This document shows positions 24,521-34,309 of a DNA stretch of 64,000 bases, piece after piece. Both the position numbers and the translations under genes were made by a program. Within the stretch, counting starts at the first letter, position 1. Each line of letters begins with the position of its first letter. The notes under the pieces were generated by a model, which saw nothing but the letters and a program-made list of their open reading frames with translations, made no database searches and had not been told where the DNA came from. The DNA is taken from the NCBI RefSeq assembly GCF_036607905.1, contig NZ_CP144555.1:5456001-5520000 (forward strand), read 5' to 3'. The stretch comes from Streptomyces sp. SCSIO 75703. GTDB taxonomy: Bacteria > Actinomycetota > Actinomycetes > Streptomycetales > Streptomycetaceae.

Positions 24521-25327
24521 ATGAGACGTTACCGACTTGTCGGCATCCTGAGTTCCCTTCTCCTCGCGGCCGGCGCCGCCCTCGGCGGCGCCGCCGCCGC
24601 GAACGCCGCCGGAACCGCGGCATCCGGCGGCTATGTGGCGCTGGGCGACTCCTACTCCTCGGGGGTCGGAGCCGGTTCGTACATCGCCTCCAGCGGCGAC
24701 TGCAAGCGCAGCACGAAGGCCCACCCGTATCTGTGGGCGGCGGCGAACTCGCCCACGTCCTTCGACTTCACGGCCTGCTCGGGCGCCCGAACGGGTGATG
24801 TCCTGGCGGGTCAGCTCGGACCCCTCAGCTCCTCCACCGGACTGGTTTCGATCAGCATCGGCGGAAACGACGCCGGTTTCGCCGATGTCATGACGACCTG
24901 TGTGCTCCAGTCCGACAGTGTCTGTCTGTCCCGGATCGCCACCGCCACCTCGTACGTCGACTCGACGCTGCCCGGCAACCTCGACGGCGTCTACTCCGCC
25001 ATCCGCTCCAAGGCACCGAACGCCCGGGTCGTCGTCATCGGCTACCCGCGCTTCTACCAGCTCGGCACCTCCTGCATCGGCCTCTCCGAGACCAAGCGGA
25101 AGGCGATCAACGACGCTTCCGACCGCCTCAACAACACGATCGCCAAGCGCGCCGCCAACCACGGCTTCGCCTTCGGCGACGTCCGCACGCCCTTCACCGG
25201 GCACGAGATCTGCTCCGGCAGCGCCTGGCTGCACAGCGTGAACTGGCTCAACATCGGCGAGTCGTACCACCCGACCGCGGTCGGCCAGTCCAGCGGCTAC
25301 CTGCCGGTCCTCAACAGCCGCGCCTGA
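24521..25327 (+). CDS. secreted SGNH/GDSL lipase-esterase
   Basis: 268 residues; ATG after AAGGGAGG. Signal peptide to about residue 30 (AANA-AG). Block I is VALGDSYSSG with nucleophile Ser44, then the SIGGNDAGF oxyanion block, and the C-terminal ESYHPTAVGQ supplies the catalytic His. Six cysteines in the mature part suit three disulfides, as in Streptomyces extracellular lipases of this family (S. rimosus lipase, SCO1725 type). It hydrolyses acyl esters outside the cell. Monocistronic, with a terminator 85 bases downstream. Confidence 0.92.
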   Translation: MRRYRLVGILSSLLLAAGAALGGAAAANAAGTAASGGYVALGDSYSSGVGAGSYIASSGDCKRSTKAHPYLWAAANSPTSFDFTACSGARTGDVLAGQLGPLSSSTGLVSISIGGNDAGFADVMTTCVLQSDSVCLSRIATATSYVDSTLPGNLDGVYSAIRSKAPNARVVVIGYPRFYQLGTSCIGLSETKRKAINDASDRLNNTIAKRAANHGFAFGDVRTPFTGHEICSGSAWLHSVNWLNIGESYHPTAVGQSSGYLPVLNSRA

Positions 25328-25411
25328 CCCGGGCCGGACACCGGCCCCCGCGTCCCGCCCCGCTCGCGGGCGCGGCCGAGCGGAAGGAGAAGGAGCGGCA
25401 CGGAGCACACA

Positions 25412-25444
25412 GGGGGAGGTCCCGCCGGCGCTGGGACCTCCCCC
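25412..25444 (+). terminator. terminator after the SGNH lipase
   Basis: GGGGGAGGTCCC and GGGACCTCCCCC form a perfect 12-bp stem with a 9-base loop. Confidence 0.8.
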
Positions 25445-25577
25445 TCGCTCCTCCGGTCCGGCTCCGCCACGGCGGGATCGTTTCCCGGTCCGTCCCGCTG
25501 ACGCTTTCGGCCCGCGCGTCCGTACTCCCTCCGAGAAGCGGGTCCGCCGAGCGGGCGGAACGGGTGGGAGGGGTGGC

Positions 25578-26120
25578 GTGGACGCGGACGCGTTGCTGAC
25601 GCGCGTGGCCCGGGGCGACCGGGGCGCCTTCGAGGCGCTGTACGCACTGGTCTCCGGACCGGTGTACGGACTCGCGCTGCGCGTGGTCCGCGATCCCGCC
25701 CAGGCCGAGGAGGTCGCCCAGGAGGCCCTGCTCGAACTCTGGAGCTTCGCCGCCCGCTTCGACCCGGCCCGGGGCGGCGCGCTCGCCTGGACCCTCACCC
25801 TCGCCCACCGCCGCGCCGTCGACCGGGTCCGCAGCGCCCGTGCCGCCGGCGAACGCGACCGCCGCGAGGCCCGCCGCTCCCACCACCCCGCCTTCGACCA
25901 GGTCGTGGAGGAGGTCGAGGCCGGCCTCGAACGCGAGGAGGTGCGCCGCTGCCTGGACCGGCTCACCGCGCTGCAACACCAGTCCGTCACGCTCGCCTAC
26001 TACGACGGCTACACCTACCGCGAGGTCGCCGAACGCCTCCGCGTACCGCTCGGCACGGTCAAGACCCGGATGCGGGACGGCCTCGGCCGGCTCCGCGCCT
26101 GCCTGGTGGGCGCCGTATGA
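25578..26120 (+). CDS. ECF RNA polymerase sigma factor (SigK-like)
   Basis: 180 residues from a GTG. Region 2 is VARGDRGAFEALYALVSG through AEEVAQEALLELWSFAARFD (core binding and -10 recognition); region 4 is DRLTALQHQSVTLAYYDGYT then VPLGTVKTRMRDGLGRLR (-35 recognition helix). The AWTLTLAHRRAVDRVRS stretch is typical of the SigK/ECF19 group, which are held by RskA-type membrane anti-sigma factors. The next gene is exactly that and overlaps by four bases (ATGA). It is expected to respond to an envelope or redox signal; target promoters are not known. Confidence 0.9.
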   Translation: MDADALLTRVARGDRGAFEALYALVSGPVYGLALRVVRDPAQAEEVAQEALLELWSFAARFDPARGGALAWTLTLAHRRAVDRVRSARAAGERDRREARRSHHPAFDQVVEEVEAGLEREEVRRCLDRLTALQHQSVTLAYYDGYTYREVAERLRVPLGTVKTRMRDGLGRLRACLVGAV

Positions 26121-27010
26121 GACTCCCGCGCCGTCCGCCCCGCCCCGGCGACGACCTCGACCTGTGCTCCCTCGCCGCCCCCTACGCCCTCGACGCCCTG
26201 GACCACGCCGAACGCGACCGGTACGAGCGTCACCTGGCCGCCTGCCCGGACTGCTCCGCCGAGGTGCGGACGCTGGCCGAGGACACCGTCCGGCTGGCCC
26301 GGTCCACGGCCGTCCCCGCCCCGGCCGCGCTGCGCGCCCGGGTGCTGACCGCCGTACGCGCCACCCCGCAGGAGCCCGCTACCCCGCAGGAGCCCGCTAC
26401 CCCGCAGGAGTCCGCCGCTCCCCGGGGGCCCGCGGGCTCACGGGGAGGGGCCGCCCGGCGGCGGCGCGCACGCCGTCCGTCCCGGGCGGGGGCCGCACGG
26501 GACCGGCGCGACCGCCCGCGCCCGGCGTCCGGGCCGCGGTTCCCGCTCGTGCCGTTCGCCACGACCACCGCCGCCGCGGCCCTCGTCGTCGCCGCCCTCT
26601 TCGCCGTCCAGGTCCACCGGACGCAGGAGGAACTGGACACCGCCCGCGACCGGGCACGTGAGATCGCCCACGTTCTCGCCGCCCCGGACGCGCGGGCCGC
26701 CGGCGGAGCCGACGAGGCGGGCGGTGTCCTCGGCGTGGTCGCCTCCGCCTCCGAGGGGCGCGCGGTGGTGACCTTGGGTGGTTACGGACGCCCCACGGGC
26801 GACCGCGTGCACCAACTCTGGCTCGTGCGCCCCGGCGCACCCCCACGCTCCCTCGGGCTCCTCGACGGCGGGACGCCCCTGCTCGCATCGGGCCTGGAAC
26901 GAGGCCCCGCGTCCCTTGCCGTCACCGTCGAGCCCGGCGGGGGGTCCGCTCGCCCCACCGGCACCCCGCTTGTCCAAGTCGCCCTGGAATCGGTCGGATT
27001 CGGAGGGTAA
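26117..27010 (+). CDS. RskA-like membrane anti-sigma factor
   Basis: 297 residues. The N-terminal cytoplasmic domain (LCSLAAPYALDALDHAERDR) includes HLAACPDCSAEV, a zinc-type HxxxCxxC site. A linker with three TPQEPA-like repeats and an Arg-rich stretch follows, then one transmembrane helix around 157-176 (TTTAAAALVVAALFAV) and an extracytoplasmic RskA C-terminal domain (VTLGGYGRPTGDRVHQLWLV). It binds the sigma factor encoded just upstream; signal-induced proteolysis would release it. The Arg-rich segment before the helix is longer than usual. Confidence 0.88.
   Translation: MRLPRRPPRPGDDLDLCSLAAPYALDALDHAERDRYERHLAACPDCSAEVRTLAEDTVRLARSTAVPAPAALRARVLTAVRATPQEPATPQEPATPQESAAPRGPAGSRGGAARRRRARRPSRAGAARDRRDRPRPASGPRFPLVPFATTTAAAALVVAALFAVQVHRTQEELDTARDRAREIAHVLAAPDARAAGGADEAGGVLGVVASASEGRAVVTLGGYGRPTGDRVHQLWLVRPGAPPRSLGLLDGGTPLLASGLERGPASLAVTVEPGGGSARPTGTPLVQVALESVGFGG
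26363..26416 (+). repeat. three 18-bp tandem repeats in the anti-sigma gene
   Basis: ACCCCGCAGGAGCCCGCT occurs twice exactly (26363, 26381) and a third time with two changes (26399). The unit is in frame and encodes TPQEPA in the cytoplasmic linker. Confidence 0.8.
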
Positions 27011-27053
27011 TCGTCAACCCCCTTACGGGGAAGGTGAATCCTGTGGGCGCGAT

Positions 27054-27110
27054 ACACGTCCGCCCCGGCGGGGCGATAGGGTTACCCTGCCCGGGGCCGG
27101 GCGGACGTGT
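27054..27110. promoter_or_regulatory. nested inverted repeats before the 90-residue gene
   Basis: Outer arms ACACGTCCGCCC (27054-27065) and GGGCGGACGTGT (27099-27110) are perfect 12-mers. Inside lies a second dyad, GGGCGATAGGGT-T-ACCCTGCCC, with a possible -10 hexamer TAGGGT. It ends 16 bases before the ATG, so it may act as an operator or as an mRNA hairpin. Confidence 0.55.
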
Positions 27111-27126
27111 ACGGGTGGGGAGTGAC

Positions 27127-27399
27127 ATGGAACAGATAACAGCAGTGCGACGCAGGGCCAGGGTCCCTGCCATCACCTGCGGGGGTGCGGCGACCAGTTC
27201 GCGTCTCGACCGTCACCTCGCGGTGCTCGGAGGGCCCGCCCTCCCCCAGCGGGAGACGGTGGAGGCCACGTCCCTGATGCGTGAGCTGATCGCCCGCGAC
27301 GCCGTGCACGAGCCCGGCGGACGGCGGGCCAGGGTGCGCCGTGTCTCGCTCTTCGCGCCCCTGCGACGGCTGCGCCGCTCGCTGTTCGGCAGCCACTGA
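27127..27399 (+). CDS. small conserved hypothetical protein, 90 residues
   Basis: MEQITAVRRRARVPAITCGG start, a middle segment LDRHLAVLGGPALPQRETVE, and an Arg-rich end (RVSLFAPLRRLRRSLFGSH). No membrane helix. The ATG follows GGGGAG. The C-terminal amphipathic basic helix could bind membrane or nucleic acid; this is inference. It lies after the anti-sigma factor, but its own dyad-rich upstream region suggests a separate promoter. No family recognised. Confidence 0.6.
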   Translation: MEQITAVRRRARVPAITCGGAATSSRLDRHLAVLGGPALPQRETVEATSLMRELIARDAVHEPGGRRARVRRVSLFAPLRRLRRSLFGSH

Positions 27400-27740
27400 G
27401 GCCCGCGCCACGGCGGTCGCACCGTCCCGGCGCTCCCACGGCGGCAGGCCATCCCGGCGCACCCAGCGCGGGCGGCCCGACCGCGCCGCCTCCCCGCCCC
27501 GCGGCCCGGCGGCACATCCGGCCCCACGGCACGACCCGTACGGCTCGACGGTTCCGGCGTCACCGCGGTGACGGCGGTCGGCTCCACGCCGACCCGGGAC
27601 CGGCACGTCCAGCGACACCCGACGGCCCGGCCCCGCGCCGGTCCGTCCCACGACGCCCGACACCTCCGCCCAGGCCCCCGGCACACCCCGCGCACCCCCC
27701 CGGGCAAGGCGCGCCCCCCCCGGTCCGTACGGAGCACGCC
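27400..27740. other. gene-free GC-rich gap
   Basis: 341 bp between convergent genes. Very GC-rich with C-rich runs; I see no gene, no clear terminator hairpin and no repeat. Confidence 0.5.
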
Positions 27741-28898
27741 TCACAGCAGGGTCAGCTGGCCCTCCGGTCCTTCCTCCCGTGCGTCGAGCACCGAGGACGG
27801 CCGTCGGGCAGCCGGGGGCACCGGCAGCACGCCCGTCCCGCGCAGTTCGCCCGCCGTGACCCGCTCCGTCACCGTCACCTCCGGCCACGCCGCGCGCACG
27901 TCGGCGAGCAGCGCGAGGACCGTGATCAGCTCCAGCAGCTCCGAGGTCCACGCCTGCGGCCAGGACGCCGGGCCGATCGCCGCCAGCGTGCCCGGCTCCC
28001 CGGCCTCCGTACGGGCCGCGAACCAGCGCTCCAGCACCCGGCCGCCGCCCGCCTCGAACTCCCACGCCGCACGCGGCACCGGAGAGACCCGGCCCTCGCC
28101 CAGCGTCAGGGCCTCCGCCTCCGCGTCGTACCCGAGGCCCGGGGGGCGCGCGGGCAGCGGGGCGCGGACGTAAGGGCGGCGCCCGCCCGGCAGCTTGGGC
28201 CGCTCCCCGTCCCGGCACATCAGCCACAGCGCCCGGCGGCCCAGCGCCACCCCGCGCTCCCACAGCCCCGGATCGCGGGTCAGCGGCACCCCGCCGTCCG
28301 GCCGGGCCGCCACCACGATCCACGCCAGCACGTCCAGCGCGTCGGGCCGCCGGCCGAGCCGGGCCCCCAGATGGTCCAGCAGTCCCGGCGCGAGGTTCGG
28401 CTCGGACCCGCCGGGACGCCGGAACAGCGGCCGGACCCGGGCGGGCGCGGCCAGCGGCAGCAACGGGGTGGCGAGGATCCGGGGACCCGGCCCGTCCGGC
28501 AACTCGACCAGGAAGACCTGCCGTTCGTCCGCCACCCGCCACAACTCCGGCCGGGCCGCGTCGATCAGCCGGTGATCCGGGATCAGCCACTGCTCGTCGA
28601 ACGGCGCCCGCAGCACCCGTACCGGCTCCGGGCACCGGCCCGCGGCCCGCGCCAGCCGGCCCGTGCCGCCCGCCCCGCCCGGCAGCCGCCCGACCCGCGT
28701 GTCGAGCGTGCGCGAGCGCGAGGGCTCGAACAGGGCCGCGCGGTCCGGGCCCTCCGCCGCGAGCAGGGCCTCCCAGCGGCGCGCGAGGGAGAGCGGGTCG
28801 GGGCCCGCCGGCCACCCCCGGCCGAGCCGCGGCGGTGCGACGGACCACGGCATGAGGTCCGCCAGCGGCGGAGCGTCGTCGTGCGTCACGCCGGGCAT
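27741..28898 (-). CDS. stand-alone type ISP restriction-modification specificity-domain protein
   Basis: 385 residues. The sequence corresponds to the C-terminal target-recognition domain of type ISP enzymes such as LlaBIII: VRVLRAPFDEQWLIPDHRLI, AARPELWRV, DALDVLAWIVVAA, GYDAEAEALTLGEGRV, VPRAAWEFEAGG and VLERWFAARTE. The helicase, nuclease and methyltransferase parts that normally precede it are absent, and no such genes are nearby. It is encoded 22 bp after the GntR gene, apparently co-transcribed with hmgA. It may bind DNA without cutting, or have another role. The start is uncertain (ATG 28898, GTG 28889 possible). Confidence 0.75.
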   Translation of the reverse strand: MPGVTHDDAPPLADLMPWSVAPPRLGRGWPAGPDPLSLARRWEALLAAEGPDRAALFEPSRSRTLDTRVGRLPGGAGGTGRLARAAGRCPEPVRVLRAPFDEQWLIPDHRLIDAARPELWRVADERQVFLVELPDGPGPRILATPLLPLAAPARVRPLFRRPGGSEPNLAPGLLDHLGARLGRRPDALDVLAWIVVAARPDGGVPLTRDPGLWERGVALGRRALWLMCRDGERPKLPGGRRPYVRAPLPARPPGLGYDAEAEALTLGEGRVSPVPRAAWEFEAGGGRVLERWFAARTEAGEPGTLAAIGPASWPQAWTSELLELITVLALLADVRAAWPEVTVTERVTAGELRGTGVLPVPPAARRPSSVLDAREEGPEGQLTLL

Positions 28899-28920
28899 CG
28901 TACGACGGCGGGTGCCGGAC

Positions 28921-29667
28921 TCAGGTGGCATCCAGGGTCACCGTGAAGGAGAAGCGGTCCCCCCGGTAGTGGATCACGGCCACGTCCACCACCCGCCCGG
29001 CCGTGTCGTACGCGACGCCCGTGTAGTGCAGGATCGGGCTGAGCAGCGGCACGTCGAGCAGCCGCGCCGTCTCCGGGTCGGCGAGCCGCGCCTGGACGGT
29101 GTCCGTGATCCGGCTGATGTCCACGCCCACCACGTCCCGCAGCACCTTCGTCATCGGCCAGCGCGCCAGATCGTCCGGGTCGATCCGGGCGGCCAGTTCG
29201 GGACGGACGTAGTTGCGGGCGTGGTTGGTCGGTTCCCCCGTCTCGTCCCGGCGCAGCCTGTGGTACGTCGCCGTCTCGGCCGTGTCCGGGAAGTACTCGG
29301 CGAGTTCCGACGGCACCGGGCCCACCCCGTGGCCCAGCAGCGTCGCCTCCATGCCGGACTGCTGGGCCACGATGGCGTCCACCGAGCCCAGCAGCCGCAC
29401 CGGCGCCCCCCGCCGCACGTGCGGCTCGATGAAGGTGCCCCGCCGCCGGTGGCGCGAGATCAGGCCCTCGTCCTCCAACTCCTTCAGCGCCTGCCGCATG
29501 GTCAGCACGCTCACCCCGTAGTGGGCCGCCAACTGCTCCTCCGTCGGCAGGCGCAGCGGGTCGCGGGGCGAACGGCCCAGTATCGACGCGCGCAGCGACT
29601 GCGACACCTGGTACCAGAGTGGCAGTTTGCGGTTCAGGACGAGGGAGTCCGGGGCAAAGGAGGTCAC
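28921..29667 (-). CDS. GntR-family regulator, HutC/UTRA type
   Basis: 248 residues. The winged helix reads PLWYQVSQSLRASILGRSP, LRLPTEEQLAAHYGVSVLTM and ALKELEDEGLISRHRRRGTF. The UTRA ligand domain covers about 85-245 (TYHRLRRDETGEPTNHARNY, VAVIHYRGDRFSF). It starts 26 bp after the hmgA stop on the same strand, so it is probably co-transcribed with homogentisate dioxygenase and may regulate it through the dyad at 31031. HutC-type regulators commonly sense an intermediate of the pathway they control. Confidence 0.88.
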   Translation of the reverse strand: MTSFAPDSLVLNRKLPLWYQVSQSLRASILGRSPRDPLRLPTEEQLAAHYGVSVLTMRQALKELEDEGLISRHRRRGTFIEPHVRRGAPVRLLGSVDAIVAQQSGMEATLLGHGVGPVPSELAEYFPDTAETATYHRLRRDETGEPTNHARNYVRPELAARIDPDDLARWPMTKVLRDVVGVDISRITDTVQARLADPETARLLDVPLLSPILHYTGVAYDTAGRVVDVAVIHYRGDRFSFTVTLDAT

Positions 29668-29693
29668 GGATTATCCGTACCGGTCACCCGTGC

Positions 29694-31010
<1,317 letters not shown>

Positions 31011-31030
31011 CGCTCGCTCCCTCGCCACCG

Positions 31031-31054
31031 AATCCTATGGAGCACCGTAGGATT
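31031..31054. promoter_or_regulatory. operator-like dyad upstream of hmgA
   Basis: AATCCTATGG-AGCA-CCGTAGGATT: 10-bp arms with one mismatch, 21 bases before the hmgA start. A second short dyad, TTGCG-N10-CGCAA (31053-31072), adjoins it. It is placed to block hmgA transcription; the GntR regulator is the obvious candidate, but an IclR- or MarR-type protein elsewhere is possible. Confidence 0.55.
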
Positions 31055-31169
31055 GCGTTTTCGCGGGCGCAAGAGGGCGCCCCGTTCTTCCCGTCCTCCG
31101 TCGTGAGGATGACCGGAACCCGCCCTCGGGGGGATTCGGCCGCTCGGACCGGTGTTCTACGCTCCGGTC

Positions 31170-31733
31170 ATGACGGGTACGCGGAGAGTGTGCGTCGCGC
31201 TCGCGGTCTGCCTGTTGCTGACCGCGGGCTGCGGTTCCGGTGAGCGGGCGGAACCCGGGGCCGGACAGTCGTCCGCGCCGGGTCGGCTCCTGACCGCCAC
31301 CGACGACGAGGGCCGGCGCTACCGGGAGGCGGATCCGGGGCGTCCGCCCCGGATCGGCATCGAGATCAAGCCGGGTGCCGACGGCGACTGGGACGTACGG
31401 CTGACGGTGCGCGACTTCCGCTTCTCCGCGCCCGGCGCCCCGGAGCGGGCGGTGGCCGGACAGGGTGTCGCGCACCTCTCCGTCGACGGCGACCTCGTGG
31501 CGGTGCTGCGCGGCCCGCGCCACCACCTCGAGCCGGGCCGGATCTCCCGGGGCACGCACCAGGTCACCGTCCGGCTCCACGCCGACGACGGCACCGTCTG
31601 GACCGTGGGCGGCGAGCCGGTGGAGAGCACGGCCGACGTCACCGCCTCGGACGCGGAGGCGACGGCCGGCGCGGGGGCCGACGGGGGAGCCGGCGGCGCG
31701 GAGGCCGCGGAGGTCGTCGAGGGGGCCGAGTGA
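31170..31733 (+). CDS. putative lipoprotein
   Basis: 187 residues. The signal peptide MTGTRRVCVALAVCLLL ends in the lipobox LTAGC, so Cys21 would be lipidated and the protein held on the outer face of the membrane. The mature part is mostly beta-like (IGIEIKPGADGDWDVRLTV, GTHQVTVRLHADDG) and ends in an Ala/Glu/Gly-rich tail. Divergent from hmgA. No function recognised; the family appears Streptomyces-specific to me. Confidence 0.75.
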   Translation: MTGTRRVCVALAVCLLLTAGCGSGERAEPGAGQSSAPGRLLTATDDEGRRYREADPGRPPRIGIEIKPGADGDWDVRLTVRDFRFSAPGAPERAVAGQGVAHLSVDGDLVAVLRGPRHHLEPGRISRGTHQVTVRLHADDGTVWTVGGEPVESTADVTASDAEATAGAGADGGAGGAEAAEVVEGAE

Positions 31734-31984
31734 CGGCGGGGCCCGGGTGACCGGCGGGGCCGCGGCGGCGGGTGCCGGGGCGGGTGCCCCGGGTGAGAGG
31801 GGCGGCCGGGGGTGGTGAGGGGGCGGCCGTGAGCGGCGCGGCGGGAGCGGCGCGTGCCGGGTGGGGCTGGCGCCCCCGGGCCGGAAGCGCGGTGAGGGGA
31901 CCGCGAGCGGTACGGCGGACGCCGGACCGGCGGGCGTGTGGGAGGCGGGGGGCCCGGTGCGCCCGCCGGGGGCGTGCGAGCATC

Positions 31985-32602
31985 ATGAGGGCCGTGTCCC
32001 ACGCGACCCCGCTGCGCCGCACCCCCGTGCAACGACGCAGTGCCGAACGGCTGGCCAGGATCCTCGACGCCTGCGCCGGCCTCCTCGACGAGGCCGGATA
32101 CGACGCGCTCAGCACCCGGGCCGTGGCCCAGCGCGCCGGCGTGCCCATCGGCTCGGTGTACCGCTTCTTCGCAGACAAGCGGCAGATGGCCGACGCCCTC
32201 GCCCAGCGCAACCTGGAGCGCTACGCCGAGCGCGTCGCCGAACGGCTGCCCGAGGCGCCGGAGGGTGACTGGCGCGGCGCGCTGGACGTGGTGCTCGACG
32301 AGTACCTCGCCATGAAGCGCTCCGCCCCCGGCTTCTCCCTGGTCGACTTCGGCCACCAGATCCCCGTCGGAGAACGCCCCGCCGAGCCCAACCACCGCGT
32401 CGCCGACCGGCTCGCCGGACTCCTCTCCGGTCACCTTGTGTACCGCCCCGGCACCGATCCGCGCCGCACCCTCCTGGTCGCGGTGGAGACCGCCGACGCC
32501 CTCGTGCAACTCGCCTTCCGTGTCGATCCCGAGGGCGACGAGGGCGTCATCGGCGAGGCCAGGGAACTGTTGCGCGCCTACCTCGACCGCGTCCTCGCCT
32601 GA
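31985..32602 (+). CDS. TetR-family regulator
   Basis: 205 residues. Helix-turn-helix: ERLARILDACAGLLDEAGYD, LSTRAVAQRAGVPIGSVYRFF (recognition helix), then ADKRQMADALAQRNLERYAE. The C-terminal ligand domain has LVDFGHQIPVGERP. The start is ATG at 31985 or GTG at 31994; both are plausible. It lies 150 bp before the citrate carrier on the same strand and may control it. About 250 bp of GC-rich sequence upstream shows no clear operator. Confidence 0.85.
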   Translation: MRAVSHATPLRRTPVQRRSAERLARILDACAGLLDEAGYDALSTRAVAQRAGVPIGSVYRFFADKRQMADALAQRNLERYAERVAERLPEAPEGDWRGALDVVLDEYLAMKRSAPGFSLVDFGHQIPVGERPAEPNHRVADRLAGLLSGHLVYRPGTDPRRTLLVAVETADALVQLAFRVDPEGDEGVIGEARELLRAYLDRVLA

Positions 32603-32751
32603 CCCACACCTCTCCGCCGCAACGCTGTGACCTGGAGTTTCGCTCTTATTGCTCGTGTGCCGACGTCTTGTTGGCGCTCCGCTTCGGCGTCTAGCGTCGC
32701 AGCACCGCCGGCCCTGGTGGGAGTTCAAGGGCGAACGTTAGGTATCCACTC

Positions 32752-34293
32752 ATGCTGACCATCCTCGGCTTCGCCATGATCGCGACTTTCCTTGTCCTGA
32801 TCATGATGAAAAAGATGTCGCCGATCGCGGCGCTCGTGCTGATCCCCGCGCTGTTCTGTGTCTTCGTCGGCAAGGGCGCCCACCTCGGTGACTATGTCAT
32901 CGACGGCGTCTCCAGCCTCGCGCCCACCGCGGCGATGCTCATGTTCGCCATCGTCTACTTCGGGGTGATGATCGACGTCGGGCTGTTCGACCCGATCGTC
33001 CGGGCGATCCTGCGGTTCTGCAAGGCCGACCCCCTGCGCATCGTCGTCGGCACGGCCCTGCTCGCCGCGATCGTCTCCCTGGACGGCGACGGATCGACCA
33101 CGTTCATGATCACCGTCTCGGCGATGTACCCGCTCTACAAGCGGCTCAAGATGAGCCTCGTCGTCATGACCGGCGTCGCCGCCACGGCCAACGGAGTGAT
33201 GAACACCCTCCCGTGGGGCGGCCCCACCGCACGGGCCGCCACCGCGCTGAAGGTCGACGCAAGCGACATCTTCGTGCCGATGATCCCGGCCCTCGCCGTC
33301 GGCCTGCTCGCCGTCCTCGGCCTGTCCTACGTCCTCGGGCTGCGCGAGCGCCGCCGGCTCGGCACGCTCACCCTGGACCGGGTCCCGGACACCGAGCAGG
33401 GTGCCGGGGGCGCCGCCGCGAGCGAGACGGTGCTGGTCGGCGCGGGGCCGGTGACGGATACGGCCTCCCGCGCCCGCGCCCGCGCCGGCACGGTCTCCGG
33501 TGCGGGTACGGGTTCCGGCGCGCGGTCCGCCGCCGGCGGGGACGACGCGGCGGGCGGCGGTGACGGCCCCGGGGCCGAGGCCGCCGCGGACCCCGCCACT
33601 CCCGCCGGCCCCGGGCACGGCGACGGCTCCGGCGGCCGGGACGACGACGGCCTCCAGGGACTGGACCCGAACCGCCCGACGCTGCGGCCCCGGCTCTACT
33701 GGTTCAACGCGCTGCTCACGGTCGTCCTGCTGACCGCCATGATCATGGAGTGGCTGCCGATCCCGGTGCTGTTCCTGATCGGCGCCGCGCTCGCCCTCAC
33801 CGTCAACTACCCCCGCATACCGGACCAGAAGGCCCGCATCGCCGCCCACGCCGACAACGTCCTCAACGTCTCCGGCATGGTCTTCGCCGCCGCCGTCTTC
33901 ACCGGCGTCCTCACCGGTACCGGCATGGTCGACCACATGGCCCGCTGGCTGGTCGACACCATCCCCGGCGGCATGGGACCGCACATGGGACTGGTCACCG
34001 GGCTGCTGAGCCTCCCGCTCACCTACTTCATGTCGAACGACGGCTTCTACTTCGGCGTCCTGCCCGTCCTCGCCGAGGCCGGCGCCGCGCACGGCGTGCC
34101 CACGCTGGAGATCGCCCGCGCCTCCATCGTCGGCCAGCCCCTGCACATGTCCAGCCCTCTCGTCCCCGCCGTCTACGTCCTGGTCGGCATGGCCCGGGTC
34201 GAGTTCGGCGACCACACGCGGTTCGTCGTGAAGTGGGCGGTCCTCACCAGCCTGGTCGTGCTGGGCGCGGGCATCCTGTTCGGGACCATCTGA
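32752..34293 (+). CDS. CitMHS-family metal-citrate transporter
   Basis: 513 residues, an integral membrane secondary carrier. Opening MLTILGFAMIATFLVLIMMK; family motifs MLMFAIVYFGVMIDVGLFDP, SLDGDGSTTFMITVSAMYPL, NTLPWGGPTARAA and, in the second half, YFMSNDGFYFGVLPVLAEAG and HMSSPLVPAVYVL. CitMHS carriers import citrate complexed with divalent or ferric metal together with protons; the S. coelicolor orthologue (SCO1710, from memory) was shown to carry Fe- and Ca-citrate. A central cytoplasmic loop (about 215-305) is an Ala/Gly/Asp-rich low-complexity stretch. It is followed after 16 bp by an MFS gene. Confidence 0.9.
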   Translation: MLTILGFAMIATFLVLIMMKKMSPIAALVLIPALFCVFVGKGAHLGDYVIDGVSSLAPTAAMLMFAIVYFGVMIDVGLFDPIVRAILRFCKADPLRIVVGTALLAAIVSLDGDGSTTFMITVSAMYPLYKRLKMSLVVMTGVAATANGVMNTLPWGGPTARAATALKVDASDIFVPMIPALAVGLLAVLGLSYVLGLRERRRLGTLTLDRVPDTEQGAGGAAASETVLVGAGPVTDTASRARARAGTVSGAGTGSGARSAAGGDDAAGGGDGPGAEAAADPATPAGPGHGDGSGGRDDDGLQGLDPNRPTLRPRLYWFNALLTVVLLTAMIMEWLPIPVLFLIGAALALTVNYPRIPDQKARIAAHADNVLNVSGMVFAAAVFTGVLTGTGMVDHMARWLVDTIPGGMGPHMGLVTGLLSLPLTYFMSNDGFYFGVLPVLAEAGAAHGVPTLEIARASIVGQPLHMSSPLVPAVYVLVGMARVEFGDHTRFVVKWAVLTSLVVLGAGILFGTI

Positions 34294-34309
34294 CCGAAGG
34301 GACACGACC

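Noticed and set aside
27741..28898. a complete restriction-modification system
   Set aside because: Only the specificity domain is present; no methyltransferase, helicase or nuclease gene is visible on either side.
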